Shown here one piece after another: positions 1 through 5,198 of a stretch of 5,198 bases of DNA. The notes below the pieces were generated by a model, which ran no database searches, was not told the DNA's origin, and was given only the letters and a program-made list of their open reading frames with translations. The stretch covers positions 1 through 5,198 of the forward strand of contig CARBWQ010000080.1 of NCBI GenBank assembly GCA_948949055.1. Reading direction: 5' to 3'. Both the position numbers and the translations under genes were made by a program. The stretch's first letter is position 1. Each line of letters begins with the position of its first letter. Origin of the DNA: an uncultured Eubacteriales bacterium. Lineage in GTDB: Bacteria; Bacillota; Clostridia; Christensenellales; UBA1242.

Positions 1-1869
1 AATATAACTACCTTCTCTAATAGTGTTACATTACGTTTCTATAATGGTCAAAATCTTGCTTACGATGTCAATTATAACTATCAAAAGGGATATACTTTCA
101 GTGTTTATCTTTCAAAAGATAATGGCAACACTTGGGAAAATATCAATAGCGTAAACTCAGATACAAATGGTTATACAATTTCTGGTGTTGGAGATTACAC
201 TATTCTTATAAAATATGATAATTCTGATATATTTACCGAGCTTTGCAAAATTTTCAATATTTCAATCTTAGACACAAGAGCTTCTTACTATTACATTACT
301 GTTGATGGTTTAAATGTTGAAAAGAGTGATGTAAAATACACTTCACTTGCTAATCATACCTACGAAATCAACTATATTGTTAGCGTTGACTATGTAGATA
401 AGGATAATAGACTTAGAATTACTACAAATGAAGAACTTAACGTTAACCTTGAATTAATCAAAATAGACAGCACTGGAAGCAATGTTACCGTAGAAATCTA
501 CATGTATGCATGTGGAGAATCAACTGGCGAATTTACAATTATCTATATTGCAGAAACAAACAATATTATTAGTACATTTACCTACGAAACTTCAACCGGA
601 ACAACATCATCTATAAAAGATGTTAGTTCTGCTGTTATTGTAGCTAATAAGGACACCGAAACAACCTTTAATAGGCTTAAAATCAACTTCTCAGCTTACT
701 ATGGCATAACTGCCAATAAAGTCAATATAGACGTTGAAAAGCTATTTAATAACGATTATGTTAAGGTTAACTGCCCTGTTTATTTAGATGGTACAGATTC
801 ATATATCTATATCAATAATCCTGGCACTTATAGAATAAGAGTTTATGATTCATGTTCTCCTGCAAATGTACAACTTTTCAATAATAGCAGATATATTGAT
901 GTAATATTCCTCAGCTCAGTGCCTTTCATTGTGACTAGCACTAATGAGGCTGGTGAAAATGTGATAACAGAACCTATTCAAAAGGCTGTTTATAATGGAA
1001 GAGTTATCATAACTCCTACAAATCTTTCAACCTATTACAGAGATTCAAATAGACCTGCTATCAGCGTAAAACGTAACGGTTATAATTATTCGGGTTATAC
1101 TAGTGCAAATAATTCATACACTTTCACAGAAGCTGGATACTATACAATTAAGTTTAGTGCTGTTTCTAGAACTGGAATTCCTGTACGTGAAGAAGAATAT
1201 AGTTTCACTATTATAAATAAAAACGAATCAAGATATGCCTTTGAATTCGCTGAATATGACAAATATTACATTAAAAAGGTAGAAAAAGATGGCATTGATA
1301 TTACTGATGCACTCACTCTTATAGGAAACTACCCTACTATTAAAATAGATGATAAAATCTATCTAGCAGGACTTACTATTAATTATCTTGATGAAAAAAC
1401 TGGTGGTGGACGTTATAAAGTTACTATCTGCCCTAATAATCAAGAAATGATTAATACATTAGGCGAAGAGTTCAGCTTTGAGTTCTGGATTAATATGGCT
1501 TTGCCTCCAATTAGCGTTTCTCTTGCAGAAGGAGATAAGACTACAAAAGATATTACAATCTCATTTAATGTTCAAAACCTTTACAATGCAGTTGGAGATT
1601 GTTTTCTTGTTATTGGAGATGTAAGAAGAGATTACACTGCTGAAAATATCTCATCTTATGGAACAAACGAAACTATTAGAATTGTATTATCTGGAACATA
1701 TTATATTCAGATTTACACTTCAAGTGGTCACCTGCTTTATTCTTACAAAGTCGTAAGAACTGAACCTCTTAATGCTTTTGCAATTATTGCAATCGTAATT
1801 AGCGTTTTAGCTGCTGGTGCTATAATTGGAATCACAATTGCTTTAAGAAAACGACAAAAGGTTAAGTAA
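1..1869 (+). CDS. C-terminal part of a large membrane-anchored surface protein with Ig-like repeats (5' end outside window)
   Basis: The frame is open from base 1 to the TAA at 1867-1869, giving 622 residues without an N-terminus. An ATG at 502 lies inside this frame and is not the start, because the upstream 167 codons have the same composition and motifs. The protein is rich in Tyr, Asn, Thr, Ser and Ile, and looks like a chain of beta-sandwich domains. A motif of the form Y-x-F/I followed by G-x-Y-x-I-x-I/V/F recurs near 172-213, 802-843, 1117-1155 and 1675-1713, as in the closing strands of bacterial Ig-like or PKD-like domains. The C-terminus has one hydrophobic segment (1774-1845, starting AFAIIAIVISV) and then the basic tail RKRQKVK. 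This predicts an extracellular body, a single membrane anchor and a short cytoplasmic end. There is no LPxTG sorting signal. Ligand and exact family are not recognisable; adhesion or cell-envelope roles are only guesses. The CDS call is firm. Confidence 0.88.
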   Translation, partial: NITTFSNSVTLRFYNGQNLAYDVNYNYQKGYTFSVYLSKDNGNTWENINSVNSDTNGYTISGVGDYTILIKYDNSDIFTELCKIFNISILDTRASYYYITVDGLNVEKSDVKYTSLANHTYEINYIVSVDYVDKDNRLRITTNEELNVNLELIKIDSTGSNVTVEIYMYACGESTGEFTIIYIAETNNIISTFTYETSTGTTSSIKDVSSAVIVANKDTETTFNRLKINFSAYYGITANKVNIDVEKLFNNDYVKVNCPVYLDGTDSYIYINNPGTYRIRVYDSCSPANVQLFNNSRYIDVIFLSSVPFIVTSTNEAGENVITEPIQKAVYNGRVIITPTNLSTYYRDSNRPAISVKRNGYNYSGYTSANNSYTFTEAGYYTIKFSAVSRTGIPVREEEYSFTIINKNESRYAFEFAEYDKYYIKKVEKDGIDITDALTLIGNYPTIKIDDKIYLAGLTINYLDEKTGGGRYKVTICPNNQEMINTLGEEFSFEFWINMALPPISVSLAEGDKTTKDITISFNVQNLYNAVGDCFLVIGDVRRDYTAENISSYGTNETIRIVLSGTYYIQIYTSSGHLLYSYKVVRTEPLNAFAIIAIVISVLAAGAIIGITIALRKRQKVK

Positions 1870-1872
1870 GCT

Positions 1873-1907
1873 AAAAAAAATACCTCTTAAATTAAGAGGT
1901 ATTTTTT
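1873..1907. terminator. Symmetric intrinsic terminator shared by convergent genes
   Basis: A perfect stem pairs 1875-1889 with 1893-1907 around the 3-nt loop 1890-1892. The core arm is TACCTCTTA. It is flanked by eight A on the left and six T on the right, so each strand shows a hairpin followed by a U-tract. It starts 4 nt after the stop of the surface-protein gene. It can also stop transcripts arriving from the minus-strand gene that ends at 1979. Confidence 0.9.
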
Positions 1908-1918
1908 AATATTGAATT

Positions 1919-1932
1919 TTTAAAGCTTTAAA
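1919..1932. other. 14-bp perfect AT-rich palindrome in the convergent intergenic gap
   Basis: TTTAAAGCTTTAAA is self-complementary and sits between the shared terminator and the end of the minus-strand gene. It has no loop and no dedicated U-tract, so it may be only a by-product of the AT-rich sequence. The rest of the 109-nt gap (1870-1978) shows no coding potential. Confidence 0.35.
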
Positions 1933-1978
1933 GGTAATATTTAAATTTTAAAGTTATCTTAAAAACTTAATTATTTTT

Positions 1979-2686
1979 TTAAATTTCTTGTTCATCTAAT
2001 AAATCGGAATTATCTCCACTGATTTCTTTCAAGTAATTGTAACCCATTATTAGTCGTTTTTTAAAGTTTAACATTTGACTATCAACAGCGTGGCTAATAG
2101 GTACACCACTTGATGGAATACCCTTTATATTCTCTTGCATTGCACTAATATAATCTATTATATTTTTTACTAATTCCTTATCTTCTTGTCTTAAAATATA
2201 GAAAACATAATCATTTAAAATATTAAAACAGTTAAAGACAGAACTTCGATTTCCAGTATAAGATGATAACTCTACAATACATCCTATATCTTTCAAATCT
2301 ACTGTGGCTTTTGCAAGTTTAACAAACTGCTTTTCACTAAGATTAGGAACGAAACGTGCAAATGATATAATACGTTCAGGATTTTTACTTTTAATAGTTA
2401 AGTTCAATAATTCATTCATCTCTTTTGGATAACTTTTACCAATTGCACACGCACATTTATAAATTTTATCTATATCTTTTGAATCTTTAACCTTATTAAT
2501 ATAATTCTTCGCTATATTTTCATTTAAAAATCCAAACATTTTTGTAGCATAGTATTGATTTACCAATTCGAAAATGATATTTTCATCTTTTTCTATTAAC
2601 ATTTCAACAAAACTATTTATAGCTTCATTATAGCCATGAGATTCGGTTATAAATTTATCTATAATTATGATTTCTTTCTCAAACAT
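1979..2686 (-). CDS. Hypothetical all-helical repeat protein, 235 aa
   Basis: I do not recognise this family. The ATG at 2686-2684 is preceded by TGAGGTAA (Shine-Dalgarno GAGG at 2694-2697), and the stop is TAA at 1979-1981. The protein has no signal peptide or membrane segment, so it is probably cytoplasmic. It looks entirely alpha-helical until an acidic C-terminal tail (roughly residues 224-235). A short pattern, K-D/N followed 3-4 residues later by Ile and then a hydrophobic helix, recurs at residues 33, 70, 101 and 132, with a weaker copy near 168. The spacing is 31-37 residues. This suggests a HEAT- or TPR-like solenoid, a fold usually used for protein binding, but the copies do not match a named repeat profile that I can see. 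No catalytic motif is visible. It has its own promoter, lies just downstream of the rplA terminator on the same strand, and is convergent with the surface-protein gene, so neighbours give little clue to its role. Confidence 0.85.
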   Translation of the reverse strand: MFEKEIIIIDKFITESHGYNEAINSFVEMLIEKDENIIFELVNQYYATKMFGFLNENIAKNYINKVKDSKDIDKIYKCACAIGKSYPKEMNELLNLTIKSKNPERIISFARFVPNLSEKQFVKLAKATVDLKDIGCIVELSSYTGNRSSVFNCFNILNDYVFYILRQEDKELVKNIIDYISAMQENIKGIPSSGVPISHAVDSQMLNFKKRLIMGYNYLKEISGDNSDLLDEQEI

Positions 2687-2703
2687 AAATTTACCTCATA
2701 GGC

Positions 2704-2732
2704 ATTATATCAAATTATTAAGTTAAAATCAA
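2704..2732 (-). promoter_or_regulatory. Sigma-A-type promoter of the helical-repeat gene
   Basis: On the minus strand, TTGATT (2732-2727) and TATAAT (2709-2704) are separated by exactly 17 nt. The -10 is a perfect consensus and the -35 matches 4 of 6. Transcription should begin near 2697-2699, which is at the edge of the Shine-Dalgarno of the gene and leaves a leader of only about 11-13 nt. It lies downstream of the rplA terminator, so this gene is an independent unit. Confidence 0.75.
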
Positions 2733-2774
2733 GGCATTAAATGAAATTAAATTACTCTTATCATCTAGATACAT

Positions 2775-2801
2775 AAAAAAAGAATGGCTTTCGCCACTCT
2801 T
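2775..2801 (-). terminator. Intrinsic terminator of the rplK-rplA operon
   Basis: Reading the minus strand, AAGAGTGGC (2801-2793) pairs with GCCATTCTT (2788-2780), with one G-U pair, around a GAAA tetraloop (2792-2789). A run of seven T (2781-2775) overlaps and follows the stem. It begins 7 nt after the rplA stop codon and closes the operon. Confidence 0.92.
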
Positions 2802-2808
2802 ATTTAAC

Positions 2809-3492
2809 TTACATAGTTACGTTGATTTTAAGTCCAGGACCCATAGTAGATGCAATGGTAACATTTCTAAAATATTGACCTTTTGCAGCTGCTGGCTTAG
2901 CTTTGATAAGAGCTTCGATAACTGTATTGAAGTTGTCAATAAGTTTTTCTTTTCCAAAGCTAACCTTTCCTAAGATAACGTGAATGTTGTTTGTTTTATC
3001 AAGTCTGTATTCAACTTTACCAGCCTTAGCGTCTGTAATAGCCTTAACAACGTCCATAGTTACAGTACCACTCTTTGGGTTTGGCATAAGACCTTTTGGT
3101 CCAAGCACTCTGGCAACTCTACCAACAACACCCATCATATCAGGAGTTGTGATACAAACGTCGAAATCAAGCCATCCACCTTGGATTTTAGCAACGATTT
3201 CTTCTGCTCCAACGTAATCAGCACCAGCTTTAACAGCTTCGTCTGCCTTGTCACCTTTTGCGATAACAAGAATTCTTACGCTTTTACCAGTTCCATGAGG
3301 AAGAACGCACACACCTCTTACTTGTTGATCAGCATTTTTTCCGTCAACACCAAGTCTAACGTGAAGTTCAACACTTTCATCAAACTTAGCTTTTGGAAGA
3401 GTTAAAAGAGTATCAAGTCCACTTCCAATATCATAAGCTTTTTGCTCAACCATTGATAAAGCCTGAGCATATTTTTTAGCTACTTTCTTCAT
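2809..3492 (-). CDS. rplA: 50S ribosomal protein L1
   Basis: This 227-residue protein is full length for bacterial L1 (usually about 230). L1 binds 23S rRNA at the mobile L1 stalk, helps release of deacylated tRNA from the E site, and in many bacteria represses its own operon by binding the mRNA. Visible landmarks are [14 protein letters not shown] (37-50), the ADQQVRG segment (54-60), LPHGTGK (64-70), the signature from [11 protein letters not shown] through [15 protein letters not shown] (115-144), and the closing STMGPGLKI (215-223). Domain I is formed by both ends, and domain II by the middle (roughly 65-160). The ATG at 3492-3490 has a perfect AAGGAGG (3504-3498) that overlaps the last base of the rplK stop codon. 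The gap to rplK is 11 nt, which favours coupled translation. A terminator follows at once, and rplJ does not. Confidence 0.98.
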   Translation of the reverse strand: MKKVAKKYAQALSMVEQKAYDIGSGLDTLLTLPKAKFDESVELHVRLGVDGKNADQQVRGVCVLPHGTGKSVRILVIAKGDKADEAVKAGADYVGAEEIVAKIQGGWLDFDVCITTPDMMGVVGRVARVLGPKGLMPNPKSGTVTMDVVKAITDAKAGKVEYRLDKTNNIHVILGKVSFGKEKLIDNFNTVIEALIKAKPAAAKGQYFRNVTIASTMGPGLKINVTM

Positions 3493-3503
3493 AAATCGCC
3501 TCC

Positions 3504-3932
3504 TTAGTCTATTACAGTAACGCCCATACTGCGAGCAGCACCAGCTATCATAGACATAGCAGATTCAATAGATGTGCAGTTAAGGTCTGGCATCTTTGTT
3601 TCAGCGATTTGTCTGATTTGAGCTTTTGTGATTTGTCCGACTTTTGTTTTGTGAGGTACTGCTGAACCCTTGTCAAGACCAATAGCCTTCTTAATAAGAA
3701 TAGCTGCTGGTGGAGTTTTGAGTACGAATGAGAAGCTTCTATCAGCATAAACAGTAACTACTACTGGGATAATAAGTCCTGCGTCCTTAGCTGTCTTCTC
3801 GTTAAATTCTTTGGTAAAAGCACCTAGGTTAATTCCATGTGGTCCAAGAGTAGAACCAACAGGAGGTCCAGGAGTGGCTTTACCAGCTTCGAGTTGTAAT
3901 TTTACAACTGCTGTGATTTTCTTTTCTGCCAT
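3504..3932 (-). CDS. rplK: 50S ribosomal protein L11
   Basis: This 142-residue protein is full length for L11 (usually about 141). L11 sits at the base of the L7/L12 stalk on 23S rRNA, in the GTPase-associated centre where elongation factors and RelA act, and it forms part of the thiostrepton-binding site. The N-terminal domain carries the proline-rich PGPPVG (21-26), followed by LGPHGINL (29-36) and the strand-rich [17 protein letters not shown] (51-67). The linker is KTPPAA (72-77). The rRNA-binding C-terminal domain contains [20 protein letters not shown] (98-117) and ends with [10 protein letters not shown]. The stretch GSTLG...LGAF differs slightly from the common GPALG...MEF, a minor lineage feature. 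The ATG at 3932-3930 has AAGGAGG at 3944-3938, 5 nt upstream of the start. An L1-binding hairpin lies directly before this site and probably controls translation of both rplK and rplA. Confidence 0.98.
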   Translation of the reverse strand: MAEKKITAVVKLQLEAGKATPGPPVGSTLGPHGINLGAFTKEFNEKTAKDAGLIIPVVVTVYADRSFSFVLKTPPAAILIKKAIGLDKGSAVPHKTKVGQITKAQIRQIAETKMPDLNCTSIESAMSMIAGAARSMGVTVID

Positions 3933-3945
3933 TTTTTCCTCCTTT

Positions 3946-3984
3946 TTGTGGTGAATGAACGGTTGCAGTTCCGATCTCCCACAA
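3946..3984 (-). promoter_or_regulatory. Probable L1-binding translational operator in the rplK leader (23S rRNA mimic)
   Basis: On the minus strand TTGTGG (3984-3979) pairs with CCACAA (3951-3946). Inside is an asymmetric internal loop, then an inner stem CGG (3973-3971)/CCG (3962-3960) and an 8-nt apical loop. The 5' side reads GUGGGAG (3982-3976) and the 3' side ends ACCAC (3952-3948). From memory, the L1 site of 23S rRNA (helices 76-77) has the same GGUGGGAG and AUACCAC elements. The stem ends one base before the AAGGAGG of rplK, so L1 bound here would block ribosome entry. The structure is read from the sequence; the repression is inferred from known L1 autoregulation. Confidence 0.8.
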
Positions 3985-4176
3985 TTTATCAGACAGTTTT
4001 ATGTCTTATCAAGGACAATATTTCAAGTGACTATTAATCACGAAATATAAGCATTATGCTTAACGATTGTCGTAAATTGCGTTACAAACTCAACTTATTC
4101 AGTTCCAACGAACCAAAAATTCGCCAGCTATCATAATCACATTGCTAACCATTCAGCAACACCAAACCAACGCTTG
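3985..4176 (-). other. Structured non-coding region between nusG and rplK
   Basis: No convincing gene lies here on either strand. On the minus strand it can form several hairpins. They are 4159-4155/4146-4142; 4117-4110/4105-4098 (8 bp with two G-U pairs, loop GTTG); the short AAGCA/TGCTT palindrome near 4062-4050; 4048-4038/4030-4018 (11 bp with a 2-nt bulge); and 4006-4002/3995-3991. None is followed by a U-tract, so no intrinsic terminator separates nusG from rplK and read-through seems possible. The L1 operator adjoins the downstream end. Confidence 0.55.
4044..4073 (-). promoter_or_regulatory. Weak candidate promoter for rplK-rplA
   Basis: ACGACA (4073-4068, 4 of 6 to the -35 consensus) and TATATT (4049-4044, 5 of 6 to the -10 consensus) are 18 nt apart. 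A start near 4037 would give a leader of about 105 nt carrying the L1 operator. Many Firmicutes have a separate promoter before rplK, which makes this reasonable. The match is modest and the -10 overlaps a hairpin arm, so chance is a real alternative. Confidence 0.28.
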
Positions 4177-4833
4177 TTAAGCTTGAATTTTGTGGATTTG
4201 TGATAATTGTACATCAACTATTGTATCACGTCCGAACATTTCAACGCTTACTGATGCCACACCTTCTTCAACATTAACAGATACTACACTGCCAATCATA
4301 CTATTAAGTGCACCTTCAATAATCTCTACTCTATCACCAACAGCGATATCAGTTTCAACCTTAATCTTTTCAAGTCTAAGTTTAATAACCTCTTCCTCAG
4401 TAAGAGCCAAAGGTCTTCCTTTTGGACCAACGAAACCAGTAATACCACGAGTTCGAGTAACATTATGCCAAAGGTCATCAGCATATTTCATTTTAACAAG
4501 AATGTAACAAGGCATAGCTTTGCGTTGAACAAGTTTTTTCTTTCCATTTTTTTCTTCAACGACATCTTCCATAGGGATAACAACGTCAAAGATTCTATCT
4601 TGGAGATTAAACTTTTCTACAACTGTTTCAAGATTTTCCTTAGCGACATTTTCATATCCAGAAAATGTGTGAAGAACATACCATTTTTCTTCAAGGCTGT
4701 CCACAAACTCTTTGTAACCAAGTTCATCTTCACTAAGTTCTCTTTCTTCGTGAACATCTTGTTCGATATTTGCTTGTTCACTAGCCATTTCAGTTTCACC
4801 CTCATTAGGGATAATCATATCTTTATCTTCCAT
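4177..4833 (-). CDS. nusG: Transcription termination/antitermination factor NusG with acidic N-terminal extension
   Basis: NusG binds the RNA polymerase clamp through its NGN domain and modulates elongation and pausing; its KOW domain contacts partners such as ribosomal protein S10 or Rho. The NGN domain starts at KWYVLHTFSGYENVAKENL (50-68) and includes PMEDVVEEKNGKKK (87-100), MPCYILVKM (107-115) and TRGITGFVGPKGRP (128-141). The KOW domain is VGDRVEIIEG...GSVVSV (165-186), ending with EMFGRDTIVDVQLSQIHKI. The usual PGY of the NGN core is PCY here. With 218 residues the protein is about 40 longer than typical NusG (about 175-185). The excess is a strongly acidic N-terminal tail (1-49, 19 Asp/Glu). 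I chose the ATG at 4833-4831 over the in-frame GTG at 4842, because that GTG lies inside the Shine-Dalgarno AAAGGTGG. secE ends 11 nt upstream, so the two are probably co-translated. Confidence 0.97.
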   Translation of the reverse strand: MEDKDMIIPNEGETEMASEQANIEQDVHEERELSEDELGYKEFVDSLEEKWYVLHTFSGYENVAKENLETVVEKFNLQDRIFDVVIPMEDVVEEKNGKKKLVQRKAMPCYILVKMKYADDLWHNVTRTRGITGFVGPKGRPLALTEEEVIKLRLEKIKVETDIAVGDRVEIIEGALNSMIGSVVSVNVEEGVASVSVEMFGRDTIVDVQLSQIHKIQA

Positions 4834-4838
4834 ATAAG

Positions 4839-4846
4839 CCACCTTT
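4839..4846 (-). promoter_or_regulatory. Ribosome binding site that fixes the nusG start
   Basis: AAAGGTGG on the minus strand is one base from AAAGGAGG and overlaps the stop codon of secE. It lies 5 nt before the ATG at 4833. The in-frame GTG at 4842-4840 is part of this site and has no Shine-Dalgarno of its own at usable distance, which argues against it as the start. Confidence 0.75.
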
Positions 4847-5186
4847 ATCTTTTAGTAAGAAGCGTCACGAGAGCTCCTAAACCATAATCCATGCCAAAAA
4901 TAATTACTGCAAAAACGAGAACAACGACTAAAACGACACCTGTTTTTTTACAAACTTCTCCAAAGGTTGGCCATGTAACATTTTTAAGTTCAGCAACAGT
5001 TTCCTTTGCCTTTCTTTTTAGGCTTACTTTGTCCTTTTTGTCATTGCCATTCTTTTTAGATTTTTTTTGTGTCTTAGAACTCTTGTCCTCTTTTTGTTTA
5101 ACTTTTACGGTTTTTAAAGTGTCTTTTGTTTGCAAGTTAGCTTCATCTTTAACTAGATTTTGGCTATTGTTTTTATTTTTAGACAT
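4845..5186 (-). CDS. secE: Preprotein translocase subunit SecE with long lysine-rich N-terminal extension
   Basis: SecE clamps SecY in the SecYEG channel of the cytoplasmic membrane. The diagnostic core is at the C-terminal end: an amphipathic helix and loop ELKNVTWPTFGEV (66-78, with the conserved W-P), then one transmembrane segment (about 82-104, starting TGVVLVVVLVFAVIIFGMD). It ends LVTLLTKR. This is the single-span form normal in Gram-positives. At 113 residues it is clearly longer than the usual 60-75. The extra part (1-62) is hydrophilic and lysine-rich, with about 20 Lys against 8 acidic residues, and is probably disordered in the cytoplasm. The ATG at 5186-5184 follows GGGGGT by 3 nt. 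The TAA at 4847-4845 overlaps the nusG Shine-Dalgarno. rpmG often precedes secE in this gene block, but that region lies outside the window. Confidence 0.95.
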   Translation of the reverse strand: MSKNKNNSQNLVKDEANLQTKDTLKTVKVKQKEDKSSKTQKKSKKNGNDKKDKVSLKRKAKETVAELKNVTWPTFGEVCKKTGVVLVVVLVFAVIIFGMDYGLGALVTLLTKR

Positions 5187-5189
5187 AAA

Positions 5190-5195
5190 ACCCCC
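5190..5195 (-). promoter_or_regulatory. Atypical ribosome binding site of secE
   Basis: The minus strand reads GGGGGT just before the secE ATG instead of GGAGGT. It can still pair with the ACCUCC of 16S rRNA if one G-U pair is allowed. The spacing of 3 nt is short, so initiation may be less efficient than at rplK or rplA. Confidence 0.55.
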
Positions 5196-5198
5196 AAT

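Noticed and set aside
502..1869. A 455-aa gene starting at ATG 502
   Set aside because: The same frame is open back to base 1 with identical composition and an Ig-like motif at about 172-213, and no Shine-Dalgarno precedes 502. It is an internal Met of a longer gene.
1870..1978. Small RNA or short gene in the convergent gap
   Set aside because: The gap is AT-rich, without a promoter or start with Shine-Dalgarno, and is explained by the shared terminator.
2691..2699. Two-codon minigene ATG-AGG-TAA overlapping the Shine-Dalgarno of the helical-repeat gene
   Set aside because: Its ATG would be at or beside the predicted transcript start with no Shine-Dalgarno, so it is probably a coincidence of the sequence TATGAGGTAA.
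2980..3405. Plus-strand open frames opposite rplA, and others at 4190-4507 and 4465-4887 opposite nusG and secE
   Set aside because: They lie antisense to well-conserved genes, have no sensible domain content and are best explained as shadow frames.
3548..3748. Minus-strand 66-aa frame inside rplK, and a 62-aa frame at 4617-4805 inside nusG
   Set aside because: They are out-of-frame readings of conserved genes without supporting start signals.
3985..4012. Possible promoter TTGATA with 16-nt spacing to GATAAA before rplK
   Set aside because: The -10 is poor, and the predicted start would fall inside the 5' arm of the L1 stem and destroy the operator.
4098..4117. Hairpin after nusG as an intrinsic terminator
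   Set aside because: The stem has two G-U pairs and is followed by TAAGTTGAG instead of a U-tract.

Overview
The window is AT-rich, uses the standard bacterial code (Trp is TGG and no gene has an in-frame TGA), and has strong Shine-Dalgarno sites of the AAGGAGG type and U-tailed hairpin terminators. Together with the secE-nusG-rplK-rplA order this points to a low-GC Firmicute, most likely an uncultured anaerobic member of the Clostridia. The lineage is inferred from style and gene order, not from a database match.

Layout. Bases 1-1869 (+) hold the 3' end of a large, Tyr/Asn/Thr-rich, beta-strand-rich surface protein that ends in a membrane anchor. Its frame is open from base 1, so the start lies outside the window. 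A symmetric hairpin terminator follows and serves the convergent gene as well. Bases 1979-2686 (-) encode an unrecognised all-helical protein with degenerate 31-37-residue repeats. It has its own near-consensus promoter and a very short leader. From 2775 to the right edge everything is on the minus strand and reads, in transcription order, secE, nusG, a 244-nt structured leader, rplK, rplA and a terminator.

How the genes work together. SecE (translocase subunit), NusG (elongation factor) and ribosomal proteins L11 and L1 form the classic conserved block. The two gene pairs secE-nusG and rplK-rplA are each separated by 11 nt, with the downstream Shine-Dalgarno touching the upstream stop codon, which suggests translational coupling. 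Just before the rplK Shine-Dalgarno the mRNA folds into a stem with GUGGGAG on one side and ACCAC on the other. This resembles the L1-binding helix of 23S rRNA and is most likely the site where L1 represses its own operon. The usual next genes, rplJ and rplL, are absent: rplA is followed directly by a terminator and an unrelated gene.

I see no mobile element, CRISPR array, tRNA, rRNA or obvious new multi-gene system. The less ordinary points are the oppositely charged N-terminal extensions of SecE and NusG, the structured nusG-rplK leader, the helical-repeat protein and the repeated Ig-like motif of the surface protein.
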